Shown here: positions 35,653-44,302 of the stretch, in pieces
How the letters are laid out: the number at the start of each line of letters is the position of its first letter
Numbering within the stretch: position 1 is the stretch's first letter
Assembly: GCF_028771845.1 (NCBI RefSeq)
Contig: NZ_CP118270.1
Span: 4,774,001-4,838,000, forward strand
Source: Paenibacillus marchantiae
Lineage (GTDB): Bacteria > Bacillota > Bacilli > Paenibacillales > Paenibacillaceae
Direction of reading: 5' to 3'
DNA length: 64,000 nucleotides
Notes under the pieces: generated by a model
Seen by the model: the letters and a program-made list of their open reading frames with translations, nothing else
Database searches by the model: none
What the model was told of the DNA's origin: nothing
Translations under genes and position numbers: made by a program

Positions 35653-35832
35653 CTATTGCGTTGCAAGTAAATCCTCTACATTGACGTTGGAAGCGGCTTG
35701 AATATCGCCATACGTCCAGAACCATTCGGCAACGTCGTTCCACTTAATGGTACTTCCCTCAATTGGCTCGCGACCTAGAAGCTTATTTAGAATAACAACG
35801 GCCTCTGCTCTTGTTAAAGGTGAATTAGGATC
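35653..35832 (-). pseudogene. C-terminal SLH-domain fragment
   Basis: SPLTRAEAVVILNKLLGRE, then WNDVAEWFWTYGDIQAASN and a stop: the end of an SLH module and tail of a lost surface protein. No start is present. Confidence 0.65.
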
Positions 35833-35916
35833 TTACGCTTATTTATCCTGATCCGTCCTACAGTGCAGGTGTAAAGATAAGAAGTCTTACTTAATTACGC
35901 CTCAAATCTCGGTAAT

Positions 35917-35955
35917 CGGTACAATTTTTTGTCCAGCTTTGTATCGGAGACATTA
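35917..35955 (+). repeat. Type A repeat scrap
   Basis: TCGGTAATCGGTACAATTTT then TTGTCC and TATCGGAGACA. Only the box 2 area remains. Confidence 0.4.
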
Positions 35956-36084
35956 AAGATGCTGAGCTCCTTCATTCGCTAATGTGGAGGCACAAAAAAG
36001 AACTACTTTATTCACAAAAATGACTGTGCCGAAACTAGCCAATAACACTCATCTAATTTAGCTATTATCTATGGTAATCTGCTT

Positions 36085-36169
36085 TTATCACGCGCGTTGA
36101 TTTCCATCATCTAACTGTTTAAATAGTCATCTAATCCGAAATGACACAATGTTCTTGTCCTGCGACATT
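36085..36169 (+). repeat. Dispersed structured repeat, type B, internally deleted
   Basis: TGCTTTTATCACGCG, CTAATCCGAAATGACACA, GTTCTTGTCC (36151) joined directly to the right end TGCGACA. One box and the hairpins are lost. Confidence 0.7.
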
Positions 36170-36309
36170 TTACTACATACCGAAGCTTTCAAGATCCCCA
36201 TCACAGAGCCCACTAGTAAACTTTTCAACCAAAGTTATATTTAGCATAGTTTTACTAGTGCGTCTCTGATCAAACCATCGCAGTAAAAAAGAAGGATTCT
36301 GTCGAAGTG

Positions 36310-36515
36310 TTAACGTTTTGCACGGTAACGCAATCCATCTACAAGAAGAGAAACAATATTTTTCGCATGCGCTATATCACCGTTGTCTACTCCCGTACAG
36401 AGACTTGCTACCGCCCACAACAATTCATCTGGTGTAATATTGGCACGTACTTCATCTGCAGCTGTTGCTGTTTCAATCAAAGTCTTCAGAGCTGGACTTA
36501 ATTCCTCTACAAAAC
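36310..36515 (-). pseudogene. C-terminal fragment of a TetR-family regulator
   Basis: LSPALKTLIETATAADEVRA, then ITPDELLWAVASLC and a stop after GLRYRAKR: the C-terminal domain of SbtR-like TetR proteins. Near 36515 it runs head-on into an unrelated hydrolase fragment. Confidence 0.6.
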
Positions 36516-37057
36516 AAAGTGGACGCACTGATCGAAGCCGAATAGCAGCAGCTGGACATTCCTTCGGTGGCCAAACGGCGGGCAATCTCTTGGGATTGCG
36601 AGTCCTCGACCCAGAAACTAAGAAGGACGTGGACCTGTTTGACTCGCGCATCAAAGCGGGCGTGCTGTTTGCCACCGCTGGACAAGGTGGCGACAGCCTG
36701 ACGACGTTCGCGGCCGAGAATATGCCGCACTTGAACGTGAGCTTCACGCACATGATCACACCCACACTTGTGATCGTCGGGGACCAGGACTATACCCCGC
36801 AAAAGTATCAGTTGACCGTCCGCGGCCCGGAATGGATGTCCGACCCCTACTTCTTAAGCCCAGGGGCCGAGAGCCTGCTCACCCTATTCGGTGCAGAACA
36901 CTCACTTGGCGGAATCCCGGGTTATGAAGTTACGGAAACAACAGATGAAAATCCAGAACATGTCGCCTTAATTCAGCTGGTCTCATGGGCTTATCTTTGT
37001 CATGCGCTTTGCTCCTTTACCCACCTCTCACTGGTAAAGGAACTTTTACGTCTATAA
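36516..37057 (+). pseudogene. Alpha/beta hydrolase, C-terminal two-thirds (chlorophyllase/dienelactone-like)
   Basis: AAAGHSFGGQTAGNLLG contains the nucleophile elbow GHSFG; ITPTLVIVGDQDYTP supplies the acid loop and FGAEHSLGG the histidine. The start is missing: the frame begins inside the TetR fragment. Much of it (about 36560-36900) is GC-rich with codon use unlike its neighbours, suggesting transfer from a high-GC donor; similar proteins are common in Actinobacteria as I recall them. Confidence 0.7.
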
Positions 37058-37192
37058 TCAAAGGACAATTTACAGTGAGGGAGGTATGAAATCATTTCTT
37101 TCTGAATCCCATATGTGCAGCAAAATTTGATCCATATATGATCAAGTTGGTGTTGGCCGCAATAATCGTTATATTGCGTCCTACAAGACTTA

Positions 37193-37357
37193 CAAAATCA
37201 AGATAATCATCTAATAGGTAATCGGAATATGTTCTTGTCCATTTCGGCAATCGGTACAAGTTCACGTCCTCGGCTCGGGACACGAACTTGTACCGATCAC
37301 ATAAAAAAGCCGCTAAAATAGCGACTTCAATGGGACCATGTTTTAGTCCCTCGACAA
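37193..37357 (+). repeat. Dispersed structured repeat, type A
   Basis: TAATCATCTAATAGGTAATCGG, GTTCTTGTCC (37231), CGGTACAAGTTCACGTCC paired with GGACACGAACTTGTACCG (the loop holds CTCGGCTCG; compensating change CTTGTCC to CACGTCC keeps pairing), AGCCGCTAAAATAGCGACTT stem, right end CCCTCGACA. Confidence 0.8.
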
Positions 37358-37472
37358 CAAAGACTGAATTTTTTTAAAGTTCCCTACTTTCATGCAATTA
37401 TGCCCTTTAGTCTTTATTTAACTGAGCAGAGTTAGAACTTGATCTGTTGGTCCCCTTTCTTGCAGTACAATT

Positions 37473-37670
37473 TTATTTATTATCCTCAAATTTATGTGGC
37501 TCTTTAACAAAACTTTTTAAAATAAATCCACACGTTATACAAATTACATGAGTAACATCTGATCCTAATGTTAGCATCTTTTTCATAGGATATACCCTAG
37601 CTTCGCCGTGCGACTTGCCCTCCCCTAATTTTGTTCCTCCACATTCAGGACAACATTCTTCGTTTCTCAT
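37473..37670 (-). CDS. Small zinc-ribbon protein (often annotated TFIIIB-like)
   Basis: 65 residues with two CxxC pairs: CCPECGG at 6-12 and VICITCGFIL near 43-52, enough for one zinc ribbon. The ATG follows GGAGG. Similar short proteins in Bacillus are labelled transcription initiation factor TFIIIB without evidence of that role. Confidence 0.7.
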   Translation of the reverse strand: MRNEECCPECGGTKLGEGKSHGEARVYPMKKMLTLGSDVTHVICITCGFILKSFVKEPHKFEDNK

Positions 37671-37709
37671 CTCGAACCTCCTTCAATGAAATTAATCTTA
37701 TCATTGCTT

Positions 37710-37970
37710 CTATATAGACCATATGTAACTTTCTATTATCAACGTAAAGCCTATTTTTTTGTAAAAGGCTATTAGATCAACGTGTGAAATCGTATCATCT
37801 GAAACTATACCATCAGTAATATGAGTCACACCTTCTTTAATACCGATTTCAATTAGACTGTCACGAAACAAAGGAACTACCTTGAAAAATGTGCTACAAC
37901 CCAACGGATCGCTACTATTTCTATAGGCGTCAGTTAGTACTCCTGCAAGGTTATCCCCTTCCTTCTTCAA
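37710..37970 (-). CDS. Possible GNAT-like protein, probably N-terminally truncated
   Basis: 86 residues; DPLGCSTFFKVVPLFRDSLI, KEGVTHITDGIVSDD and VDLIAFYKKIGFTLI resemble the end of an acetyltransferase-like protein (AFYKKIGF). The start is a TTG without a clear site, and the acetyl-CoA loop is missing. Confidence 0.45.
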   Translation of the reverse strand: MKKEGDNLAGVLTDAYRNSSDPLGCSTFFKVVPLFRDSLIEIGIKEGVTHITDGIVSDDTISHVDLIAFYKKIGFTLIIESYIWSI

Positions 37971-38048
37971 AATAGAAAATTAACTTATAGCAGCTTGCTA
38001 AGCGGTAATAAGGCATGATGCATATGTCCTGCCATATGGTATTGGTAT

Positions 38049-38228
38049 TTACGAACTTCTAAACGAAGATACTTCAGTCGTATAAGAGACACCCGTTAAT
38101 TCCCAGAATTCTTGCCCATCTAGTTGATAACCAATATAACATGGATCTCCAAGTTGTATCTTAGTTACATTTTCTGACGGAATTACTACGTAAGAATTAT
38201 CTTTTGTTTCTTTCGAAAACGAATCCAT
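38049..38228 (-). CDS. Small hypothetical protein
   Basis: 59 residues from the ATG at 38228, with AAGGAG 10 nt upstream; a GTG at 38237 is too close to the site. Sequence marks: YVVIPSENVTKIQLGDPCYI and WELTGVSYTTEVSS. Soluble, no family recognised. Its size and setting would suit an orphan immunity protein, but nothing proves it. Confidence 0.5.
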   Translation of the reverse strand: MDSFSKETKDNSYVVIPSENVTKIQLGDPCYIGYQLDGQEFWELTGVSYTTEVSSFRSS

Positions 38229-38339
38229 TATATGCACACTCCTTGTTTGATTAATGAAACTATCATTTTATTCTTTTATTAATGTGGCTGAAAGGGTTCT
38301 TTTTTTTATTGTTTGGTAACTTTGTGTCATTGTACATCT

Positions 38340-38426
38340 GCATTATATCTATAAATGAATTAACAGACAAAATAACGATTAGATAAACGCCTATCGCAAT
38401 GAGAACATGTTCTTGTCCCGCGACAT
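38340..38426 (+). repeat. Dispersed structured repeat, type A, internally deleted
   Basis: AAATGAATTAACAGACAAAA, CGATTAGATAAACGCCTATCG, ACATGTTCTTGTCC (box 38409), then the end CGCGACA. It begins after the CTGCCCGTTAG block and lacks the hairpin pair. Confidence 0.7.
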
Positions 38427-38550
38427 AAACAGCTCCCTTTCTTTCACTTCTGTGTTTTATTTTGCATACCTCGGTCCGTCCTGTTGCAAACTTTATGCCG
38501 TGTTCTTTATCTGATAAGCCACAGACACAGAAATGTCTGGGCTGGAGGAT

Positions 38551-38607
38551 GAAAAAAGAAGCTGCAACAAAAGGTCCGAGTAACGCCAAACCTCTTGATG
38601 CAGCTTC
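38551..38607 (-). terminator. Terminator of the threonine-degradation operon
   Basis: GAAGCTGCA and its complement around a long loop, followed on the minus strand by TTTTTTC. Confidence 0.6.
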
Positions 38608-38650
38608 TTTTGTATTTCAACTCGCTTTGCACAGCGAATTCATAATCACT

Positions 38651-39611
38651 TTAAGCCTTGCGAAGCATTTGTCTCTCGCTTAGCTGTGAAAGCATATCCT
38701 TCGTCATGGCCTTCAGGTCGTAGCGGGGATGAAATCCCCATTCTGTTTTCGCTGCCGTCGCATCAATGGAATGCGGCCAGCTATCGGCAATCGCCTGTCT
38801 CTTCGGATCAACGTCATAATCGAGGATAAAGCCGGGAAACTCATCCCGAATCGCTGCAGCGATCGCCTCCGGATCCACGCTCATTGCGGTGACATTAAAT
38901 GAATTTCGGTGCATTAACCGGGAAGAATCCGCTTCCATCAATTCGATGATAGCGTTCAGGGCATCCGGCATATACATCATGTCCATGTTTGTGTCCTTGG
39001 CGATATAAGATGTATACCGGCCAGCCGTCACGGCTGCGTAATAAATTTCCACGGCGTAATCCGTCGTTCCTCCGCCGGGAGGCGTCATATAAGATATCAA
39101 ACCCGGGAATCGCAGCCCCCTAGTATCCAGGCCGTATTTGTGAAAATAATAATCACAAAGTAGTTCGCCGGACACTTTGTTCACGCCGTACATCGTATTT
39201 GGGCCTCTGGATCGTATCCTGCGGGGTATTGACTTTCGGAGTCGAAGGACCAAAAGATCCAATGGAGCTTGGAGTGAAAAATTGACAGCCGAGCTCCCTG
39301 GATACTTCAAGTGCATTCATCAATCCGCCCATATTCAAATTCCAGGCAAGCAGCGGTTTCTCCTCTGCGGTAGCCGACAGCAGCGCAGCCAAATGGATGA
39401 CGGTATCCACTTCGTACCGCTTGGCGATTTCGAACATCGCCTTATCATTCGTCACGTCCAGCAGCTCGAATGGCCCGGATCGGGTAATTTCGTGGGCAGA
39501 TGACTTGAGATCCGTAGCAACGACGTGATCCGCACCATAAATTTCACGTAATTTAACAACTAACTCAGAACCGATTTGGCCCAGTGCTCCGGTCACCAAA
39601 ATCTTGTTCAT
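38651..39611 (-). pseudogene. tdh: L-threonine 3-dehydrogenase (SDR type), single-base frameshift
   Basis: Epimerase-like NAD-dependent threonine dehydrogenase that would make 2-amino-3-ketobutyrate. Frame 1 (39611 on): ILVTGALGQIGSELV, VDTVIHLAALLSATAEEKP, STPKVNTPQDTIQRP. Frame 2 continues with TMYGVNKVSGELLCDYYF (catalytic YxxxK), LRFPGLISYMTPPGGGTTDY and on to 38651. An extra A in a CCCAAATACG run (T on the + strand, about 39198-39200) breaks it; removing one base restores about 319 residues. Everything else looks intact, so a recent mutation or a sequence error is likely. It follows kbl by 37 bp. Confidence 0.88.
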
Positions 39612-39648
39612 AAGACATTCCTCCCGAAATATACTCCCGCGAATGCAG

Positions 39649-40839
39649 CTAAATCAGCTTCATTTCCTTGCCAACTTTCTCATAAACAGAGATCACCTGG
39701 TCGAGCATCTCCTTGGTATGGGCAGCTGTCGGCATGTTGCGTATTCTTCCGGTTCCTTTCGGAACCGTCGGAAACACGATTGCCTTGGCGTAAACGCCTT
39801 CTTCATAGAGCCGTTTGCTGAACTGTTGGGTGGTTACTTCATCGCCAATGATACAAGGTGTGATCGGCGTTTCGCTTTGGCCTACATCATATCCAAACCG
39901 GCTCAAGCCGTTTTTCAAATCATTGCCGTTCTCCCACAGCTTCTCGATCAGCTCTTTGTCATTCATCAAAATGTCGACAGAAGCGCTGCAAGCAGCGATT
40001 GCAGCCGGAGGTAGCGATGTCGAGAACAGAAACGGACGGCTTCTCAGCTTCAACCATTCAATCAGTTGCTTTTTACCCGCCACATAACCGCCGACAACGC
40101 CGATCGCCTTGGAAAGAGTACCAATTTGAAAGTCAATGCGGTCGGACAATCCAAAATGCTTCACGGTTCCCGCACCCGCTCCGAGAACGCCCGAACCGTG
40201 GGCATCATCCACATAAGTAATCAGATCGAATTCTTCAGCTATTTTCACGATTTCGGGCAGCTTTGCTATATCACCATCCATGGAGAAAACCCCATCCGTG
40301 ATGACCATAATTTTATGGTACTGACCGGATTCCTTGGCCTCTTTCGCCTTTTGTCTTAAATCATTCATATCCGAGTGCTTAAAGCGAATCACCTTGGCTC
40401 TCGACAGGCGGCAGCCATCAATAATTGAAGCGTGGTTCAGCTCATCGGATAAAATCGCATCATGCTGGTCCATTACCGCGGATATAGCAGCCATATTGCA
40501 GTTAAATCCCGATTGATACACGATAACAGCTTCCGTTTTTTTGAAACGGGCCAGTTTTTCTTCAAGCTCAATATGAAGATCCATCGTACCATTAATTGTT
40601 CTCACAGCCCCTGCGCCTGCCCCGTATGTCTGCGACGCCTTAACTGAAGCATCAATCAGGCGGTAATCTGTTGCCAGTCCCAAATAGTTATTGGAAGACA
40701 AATTGATTAGGGACTTTCCGTCGATACGAATAACAGGACCATTTGCACCCTGCAGCGTATCGATGACGTTATATAGACCTTTAGTCTTTAGATCTTCGAT
40801 GTTCGAACTTAAAAATTGGTCCAAGGCTTGACTTGACAT
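39649..40839 (-). CDS. kbl: Glycine C-acetyltransferase (2-amino-3-ketobutyrate CoA ligase)
   Basis: 396-residue PLP enzyme of the alpha-oxoamine synthase family. It splits 2-amino-3-ketobutyrate with CoA into glycine and acetyl-CoA, the step after threonine dehydrogenase. Key sites: DDAHGSG (Asp211, His214) and the PLP lysine in GTLSKAIGVVGGY (Lys244); also SNNYLGLA and TYGAGAGAVRTINGT. The ATG at 40839 follows GGAGGG; upstream codons to 40896 lack a site. It heads the kbl-tdh operon. BioF is a close relative, but the tdh neighbour decides. Confidence 0.93.
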   Translation of the reverse strand: MSSQALDQFLSSNIEDLKTKGLYNVIDTLQGANGPVIRIDGKSLINLSSNNYLGLATDYRLIDASVKASQTYGAGAGAVRTINGTMDLHIELEEKLARFKKTEAVIVYQSGFNCNMAAISAVMDQHDAILSDELNHASIIDGCRLSRAKVIRFKHSDMNDLRQKAKEAKESGQYHKIMVITDGVFSMDGDIAKLPEIVKIAEEFDLITYVDDAHGSGVLGAGAGTVKHFGLSDRIDFQIGTLSKAIGVVGGYVAGKKQLIEWLKLRSRPFLFSTSLPPAAIAACSASVDILMNDKELIEKLWENGNDLKNGLSRFGYDVGQSETPITPCIIGDEVTTQQFSKRLYEEGVYAKAIVFPTVPKGTGRIRNMPTAAHTKEMLDQVISVYEKVGKEMKLI

Positions 40840-41033
40840 CCCATTCCCTCCTCGATATACGTATGTCCTCGTACAGGAGACATAAGAATCCTCCAAAAAA
40901 ACCTGTTTTAAAAGGGATTAAACTAATTTCAATGTATCATCTTTTTTATTTATTGTACACATGTGGCGGACAAAAAATAAAAATATCCGCACAAAAATAT
41001 AGCGCGTTCTAAATAAGATCCTCCACCACTACT

Positions 41034-41112
41034 TAGACATTTATCTAATCAGAAATCGGATCATGTTCTTGTCCATTACGGTAATCGGTATAAGATCTTG
41101 TCCCTCGACACG
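41034..41112 (+). repeat. Dispersed structured repeat, type A, partial
   Basis: CTTAGACATTTATCTAATC, GTTCTTGTCC (41065), CATTACGGTAATCGGTATAA, right end CCCTCGACA. The hairpin pair is absent. Confidence 0.75.
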
Positions 41113-41204
41113 CAATAAACTTTTTCATTTTCTTCTTTCATCGTAGGTATTAGGCCAAAATGATTTTATACTATTTATATACTAGCCAGCTTTCATGTTA
41201 AACT

Positions 41205-41236
41205 ATCCTGCCCGTTAGTTTAACTTCGCCCTCGAT
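41205..41236 (+). repeat. Type A/C left-end scrap
   Basis: CTATCCTGCCCGTTAGTTTAA only; no core follows. It lies just before the response-regulator fragment. Confidence 0.5.
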
Positions 41237-41277
41237 TTGCGCATCTACTTTATTTCTCATTCTAAATATGGAATGGC

Positions 41278-41445
41278 AAACTCCGACCTGATGTTATCCT
41301 GATGGACCTGTACATGCTAATAATGGACGGCATTGAAGCCAGTCGCTTCATATCGGAAGCGTATCCGGATACACGAATCATCATTTTGACCAGTTTTTCC
41401 GACCGCAGTCATATTGTACCGGCCCTTCAGGCAGGGGTTATAGGG
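41278..41445 (+). pseudogene. Response-regulator receiver fragment (NarL family)
   Basis: KLRPDVILMDLYMLIMDGIE with the phospho-acceptor Asp, then DTRIIILTSFSDRSHIVPAL ending QAGVIG. Both ends are lost. An LYMLIMDG variant replaces the usual LxMPxMDG proline. Confidence 0.65.
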
Positions 41446-41516
41446 AGGGGGAGTCTTAAGAGGCGTTCCAAACGCAGCATGATGATCCTTGTTTGCGACT
41501 TTAGTAATAAATAAAA

Positions 41517-41551
41517 CGACCGTTCCCCGGTAAAATCTGAGAAACGGTCGC
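41517..41551 (-). terminator. Terminator-like inverted repeat
   Basis: CGACCGTT and AACGGTCG around about 18 nt; on the minus strand TTTTATTTATT follows. No intact minus-strand gene precedes it. Confidence 0.5.
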
Positions 41552-41816
41552 AGCTTAAATAATTTTGAATAAAAATTTATATCTTGGCCACGTAATATAT
41601 TTAATCTCAGTAACACCATAATTTCATTAGAATATCTCAAAATATCGTTTTTTTGCTTAACAAGAAAAGATTTCACTATTTAAAGATTTCAAGTGGATTT
41701 GATTTTAATAACAGCTCATACTTTTTCTGTAATCCCCACAACTTCATTTAACCAAAGGATCTTTTCCATATCGCTCATTATCTTTAATCACTCAAAAGAG
41801 ATCACCACTCTCACTT

Positions 41817-41952
41817 AGATTTTCATTAAATCGGAAAGATAAATAACCTTAGCACTGTAGTTCTTTTTAGGACTCTTGACAACTTTCTTCCAGCCCCACT
41901 CATTTACATACCCTAACTCTTTAATTTTCTGGGCAGTCTCTTTAAATGGTAT
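41817..41952 (-). pseudogene. C-terminal gene fragment of unknown function
   Basis: A 44-codon open stretch, TAQKIKELGYVNEWGWKKVV then KSPKKNYSAKVIYL and a stop, with natural composition but no start. The flanking 41552-41816 shows nothing. Confidence 0.35.
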
Positions 41953-41975
41953 AATATCCCTTGTGAGGTGATTTG

Positions 41976-42176
41976 ATGAACAAGATTTTAGCGATCTCGA
42001 TTTTGGGAATGGGTTTAACAGGTGCTGTTTTAATCATCTCAATTGCTCTGTTGTTTAACCCTCCAATAGGAAATGTGTTGAAGATGGTTACTGCTGCTTC
42101 AACATTATCTTTTATTATATTTGCTGTTTCGGCTTTGGTATTTCGTCGGCGATTAGATAATGAAAAAAGAGAGTAA
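41976..42176 (+). CDS. Small two-TM membrane protein
   Basis: 66 residues; two hydrophobic helices (LAISILGMGLTGAVLIIS and VTAASTLSFIIFAVSALVF) and a charged C-terminus RRRLDNEKRE. The ATG follows GAGGTGA; TATAAT at 41949-41954 suggests its own promoter. Function unknown. Confidence 0.65.
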   Translation: MNKILAISILGMGLTGAVLIISIALLFNPPIGNVLKMVTAASTLSFIIFAVSALVFRRRLDNEKRE

Positions 42177-42250
42177 TATATTTATACTTCCTCGATTTAG
42201 GACGAATGATTCCCAGTAGCAATCCTAACAATGTTTCTACTCAAGAAAAA

Positions 42251-42280
42251 AAGCATCTCCTTCAGGAGATGCCTTTTTTC
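42251..42280. terminator. Bidirectional terminator
   Basis: GCATCTCCT-tc-AGGAGATGC flanked by A-run and T-run; it serves the small membrane gene and possibly the opposing operon. Confidence 0.85.
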
Positions 42281-42332
42281 TGCTTATCTTCAGAAAATAA
42301 TGAAATATATCTCCTCCAACATGCATTCTCCC

Positions 42333-42536
42333 CTACAAGCACCCATGCCAGAAAATAGAATCTTCTGTTTTAAGATATATAGAGTTTGTTTCTATTGAGC
42401 TGTGTCCGGCTCTAACCTCAAATATCTTACTAATGTCCTTGATCATCTCATCAATCTGATCGATTCGCCTAACATTCTCCGATTCATTTTCTTCAAGCTC
42501 TCTGGAACGTTTCACGTTAGCGTAACGATGGATCAA
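42333..42536 (-). CDS. Small hypothetical protein coupled to the DUF2750 gene
   Basis: 67 residues; charged helical N-terminal half (RSRELEENESENVRRIDQID), then FEVRAGHSSIETNSIYL. Its start overlaps the stop of the DUF2750 gene by 4 bp (ATGA type), so it is translationally coupled. No family recognised. Confidence 0.55.
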   Translation of the reverse strand: MIHRYANVKRSRELEENESENVRRIDQIDEMIKDISKIFEVRAGHSSIETNSIYLKTEDSIFWHGCL

Positions 42537-42916
42537 TACTTTTCGAGTTCCTTCTCTAAATCATTTAGTAGCACTTGAATCTCAAGAACTGCAGAATCAT
42601 CTCTGTTCCAAAAGATCGACAGCTTATGCTGATCCTCCACCATATTGGGAAACCAGTCACTAATGAACTCGTCTAATGAGATACAATGTGCTTTATAATT
42701 TAACCATTCTTCATAAGCACAGTACTCTGCAAACTCTTTCCTAGGCCAGAATGAAATAAGCAATCTCTCTTTATCATCTGAAGACATTGCCCAACCGTCA
42801 TCATACAACCCCCAAATTTCTTCTGAATCAGTAACCTTCTTTATAGAATATTCATATCGAATATTCGCAGGGAGTTTAATAACAGCTTCAAACTCTTTCG
42901 AGGTTATCGAATTCAT
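42533..42916 (-). CDS. DUF2750 domain protein
   Basis: 127 residues; SEEIWGLYDDGWAMSSDD and LISFWPRKEFAEYCAYEEW carry the conserved tryptophans of DUF2750, then ISLDEFISDWFPNM. Soluble; function unknown. The ATG follows AAGGAGG. It heads a two-gene unit. Confidence 0.8.
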   Translation of the reverse strand: MNSITSKEFEAVIKLPANIRYEYSIKKVTDSEEIWGLYDDGWAMSSDDKERLLISFWPRKEFAEYCAYEEWLNYKAHCISLDEFISDWFPNMVEDQHKLSIFWNRDDSAVLEIQVLLNDLEKELEKY

Positions 42917-42956
42917 TTGCGGCCTCCTTGTTAGAACTTTAAATTAAATATACCAC

Positions 42957-43066
42957 GCTAACCTGCCCGTTAGCTTAATGAATTAGCAGGCAGAGATCGA
43001 ATAGATATACTTCTAATCGGCAATCGGATCATGTTCTTGTACATTACGGTAATCGGTACAAGTTCT
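42957..43066 (+). repeat. Dispersed structured repeat, type A, left two-thirds
   Basis: CTAACCTGCCCGTTAGCTTAA, TCGAATAGATATACTTCTAATCGG, a CATGTTCTTGTACATTACGG variant box, CGGTACAAGTTCTT; it then passes straight into the serine-hydrolase fragment. Confidence 0.75.
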
Positions 43067-43274
43067 TTCCAAGTTCCCTACCCTCCTCCTGTTTTATTGG
43101 AAATTCTATATTAATATGATGCAAAATATCTGACAGAGCATTGCCTAATCTGTACTGATTAATAGACTCATTATTTGAAAGAATGAAGATACATGTATCT
43201 TCATCAAAGTAATACTGAACATAAGTGCTTATCCCAAGGTGATCTCCTCCATGGGAGTACCGATCGAAATTCAT
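43067..43274 (-). pseudogene. Serine hydrolase (beta-lactamase family) C-terminal fragment
   Basis: YSHGGDHLGISTYVQYYFDE then CIFILSNNES matches the last conserved block of class C beta-lactamase-like hydrolases (HGGxxxG). No upstream catalytic motifs. Its last codons (GKNLYRLP) are repeat-coded. Confidence 0.7.
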
Positions 43275-43348
43275 CTCCGAAATTATAAATAAACAACCTC
43301 ATTTATGTTGCTCTTTAGAAAAATCCATCATCAAATAAGAATAACTAA

Positions 43349-43379
43349 AAGAGTCCGCCTAATAATTAGGTGGACTCTT
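43349..43379. terminator. Terminator-like inverted repeat
   Basis: AAGAGTCCGCCTAAT and ATTAGGTGGACTCTT around one base; no long T-run. Confidence 0.6.
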
Positions 43380-43447
43380 ACTCCTATTTCCCGTATAACT
43401 TTTGGGAAGTGATTCTTTTTTGAGTAACTACTGATAAATACAGACTG

Positions 43448-43625
43448 GTTATTGAGTATAAAAATGCTGAGATGAAGAGGCTCCACGGTATGGCAACAGC
43501 CAAGTACCGAGGTCTATTTCGTATGCGAATACAGACATACCTCACAGCATTTGTTGTGAATGTGAAACGAATGGTAAAGCTAGTCGAGCAAAAGCAGTCT
43601 TTGGCATATTTGAATAAATCAACAA
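43448..43625 (+). mobile_element. IS1182-like transposase C-terminal remnant
   Basis: VIEYKNAEMKRLHGMATAKY, RGLFRMRIQTYLTAFVVN, VKRMVKLVEQK: the conserved C-terminal end of IS1182-type transposases (KRxHG ... YRGL). The catalytic part and left end are missing. The frame runs into the opposing TetR gene. Confidence 0.7.
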
Positions 43626-43628
43626 AGC

Positions 43629-44210
43629 TTATGACTGAGACAAAATTCCTTTTACAAACAATGAGACACTGTGCTTGTAGAAATCTTCCTCGGTGACGAG
43701 TTGGGACTGATATTGCCCGTGAATCAGCTCGCTCATCTGAAATCCGTAGCACATCGAGAGAAAAGACATGGCGGCAAGGCGCTCATCCTGTCTGGCTATA
43801 ACTTTTTTCTTCTGCAGGCGTTCAAAATATTCAACCAGCAAGGAGTGCAGCTTCACCGGTGGATCGGCCAGCACTCTGTCCAATTCGGGAAACATTCCTT
43901 TGTCGCGGATGCCAATCAAAATGATGTCTGCATTTTTATGGAAAAACAATCGGTACTGCTGACTTACATTCAGCAGATCGACTTCCGGATTATCGGTCGC
44001 GTCCTCTTTTAACAGCTTCTCAAATTGCGGAATATCCGAATGTCTTTCAATGATGGCTTCCAATATGCCTTGCTTGCTTCCAAATTGCCGGAAAATCGTA
44101 GATTCATTGACTTTAGCTTCCGTTGCAATGGCTTTGGTGCTTACTCCCCGATAGCCATTCTTTTTGATGAGCCGTGTCGCGGCTTCAATGATTTTGTCTG
44201 AAGTTTGCAT
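43629..44210 (-). CDS. TetR/AcrR family transcriptional regulator
   Basis: 193 residues. HTH: IIEAATRLIKKNGYRGVSTK, TEAKVNESTIFRQFGSKQG. The ATG follows AAAGGAGA. It is 92 bp downstream of the FAH-family gene on the same strand and likely co-transcribed. A good candidate to bind the palindrome before the divergent MBL-fold gene. Confidence 0.87.
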   Translation of the reverse strand: MQTSDKIIEAATRLIKKNGYRGVSTKAIATEAKVNESTIFRQFGSKQGILEAIIERHSDIPQFEKLLKEDATDNPEVDLLNVSQQYRLFFHKNADIILIGIRDKGMFPELDRVLADPPVKLHSLLVEYFERLQKKKVIARQDERLAAMSFLSMCYGFQMSELIHGQYQSQLVTEEDFYKHSVSLFVKGILSQS

Positions 44211-44302
44211 TGTATTTCTCCTTTTGCATATGTTAAACCTATTCTACTACAAGTTTTGTATATACAGCAGGGTAGGGGTCCATCATTTTCATAAACATTT
44301 AT

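Noticed and set aside
40840..40980. T-box or riboswitch before kbl
   Set aside because: No T-box bulge sequence, specifier stem or terminator was found; only weak pairing around CGTATGTCC and GGAGACAT.
12843..43066. A true integron with attC sites
   Set aside because: One-way repeats around small genes invite the idea, but no integrase is present, the ends do not match attC core sites, and many neighbours are broken multi-gene remnants. Kept only as an analogy.
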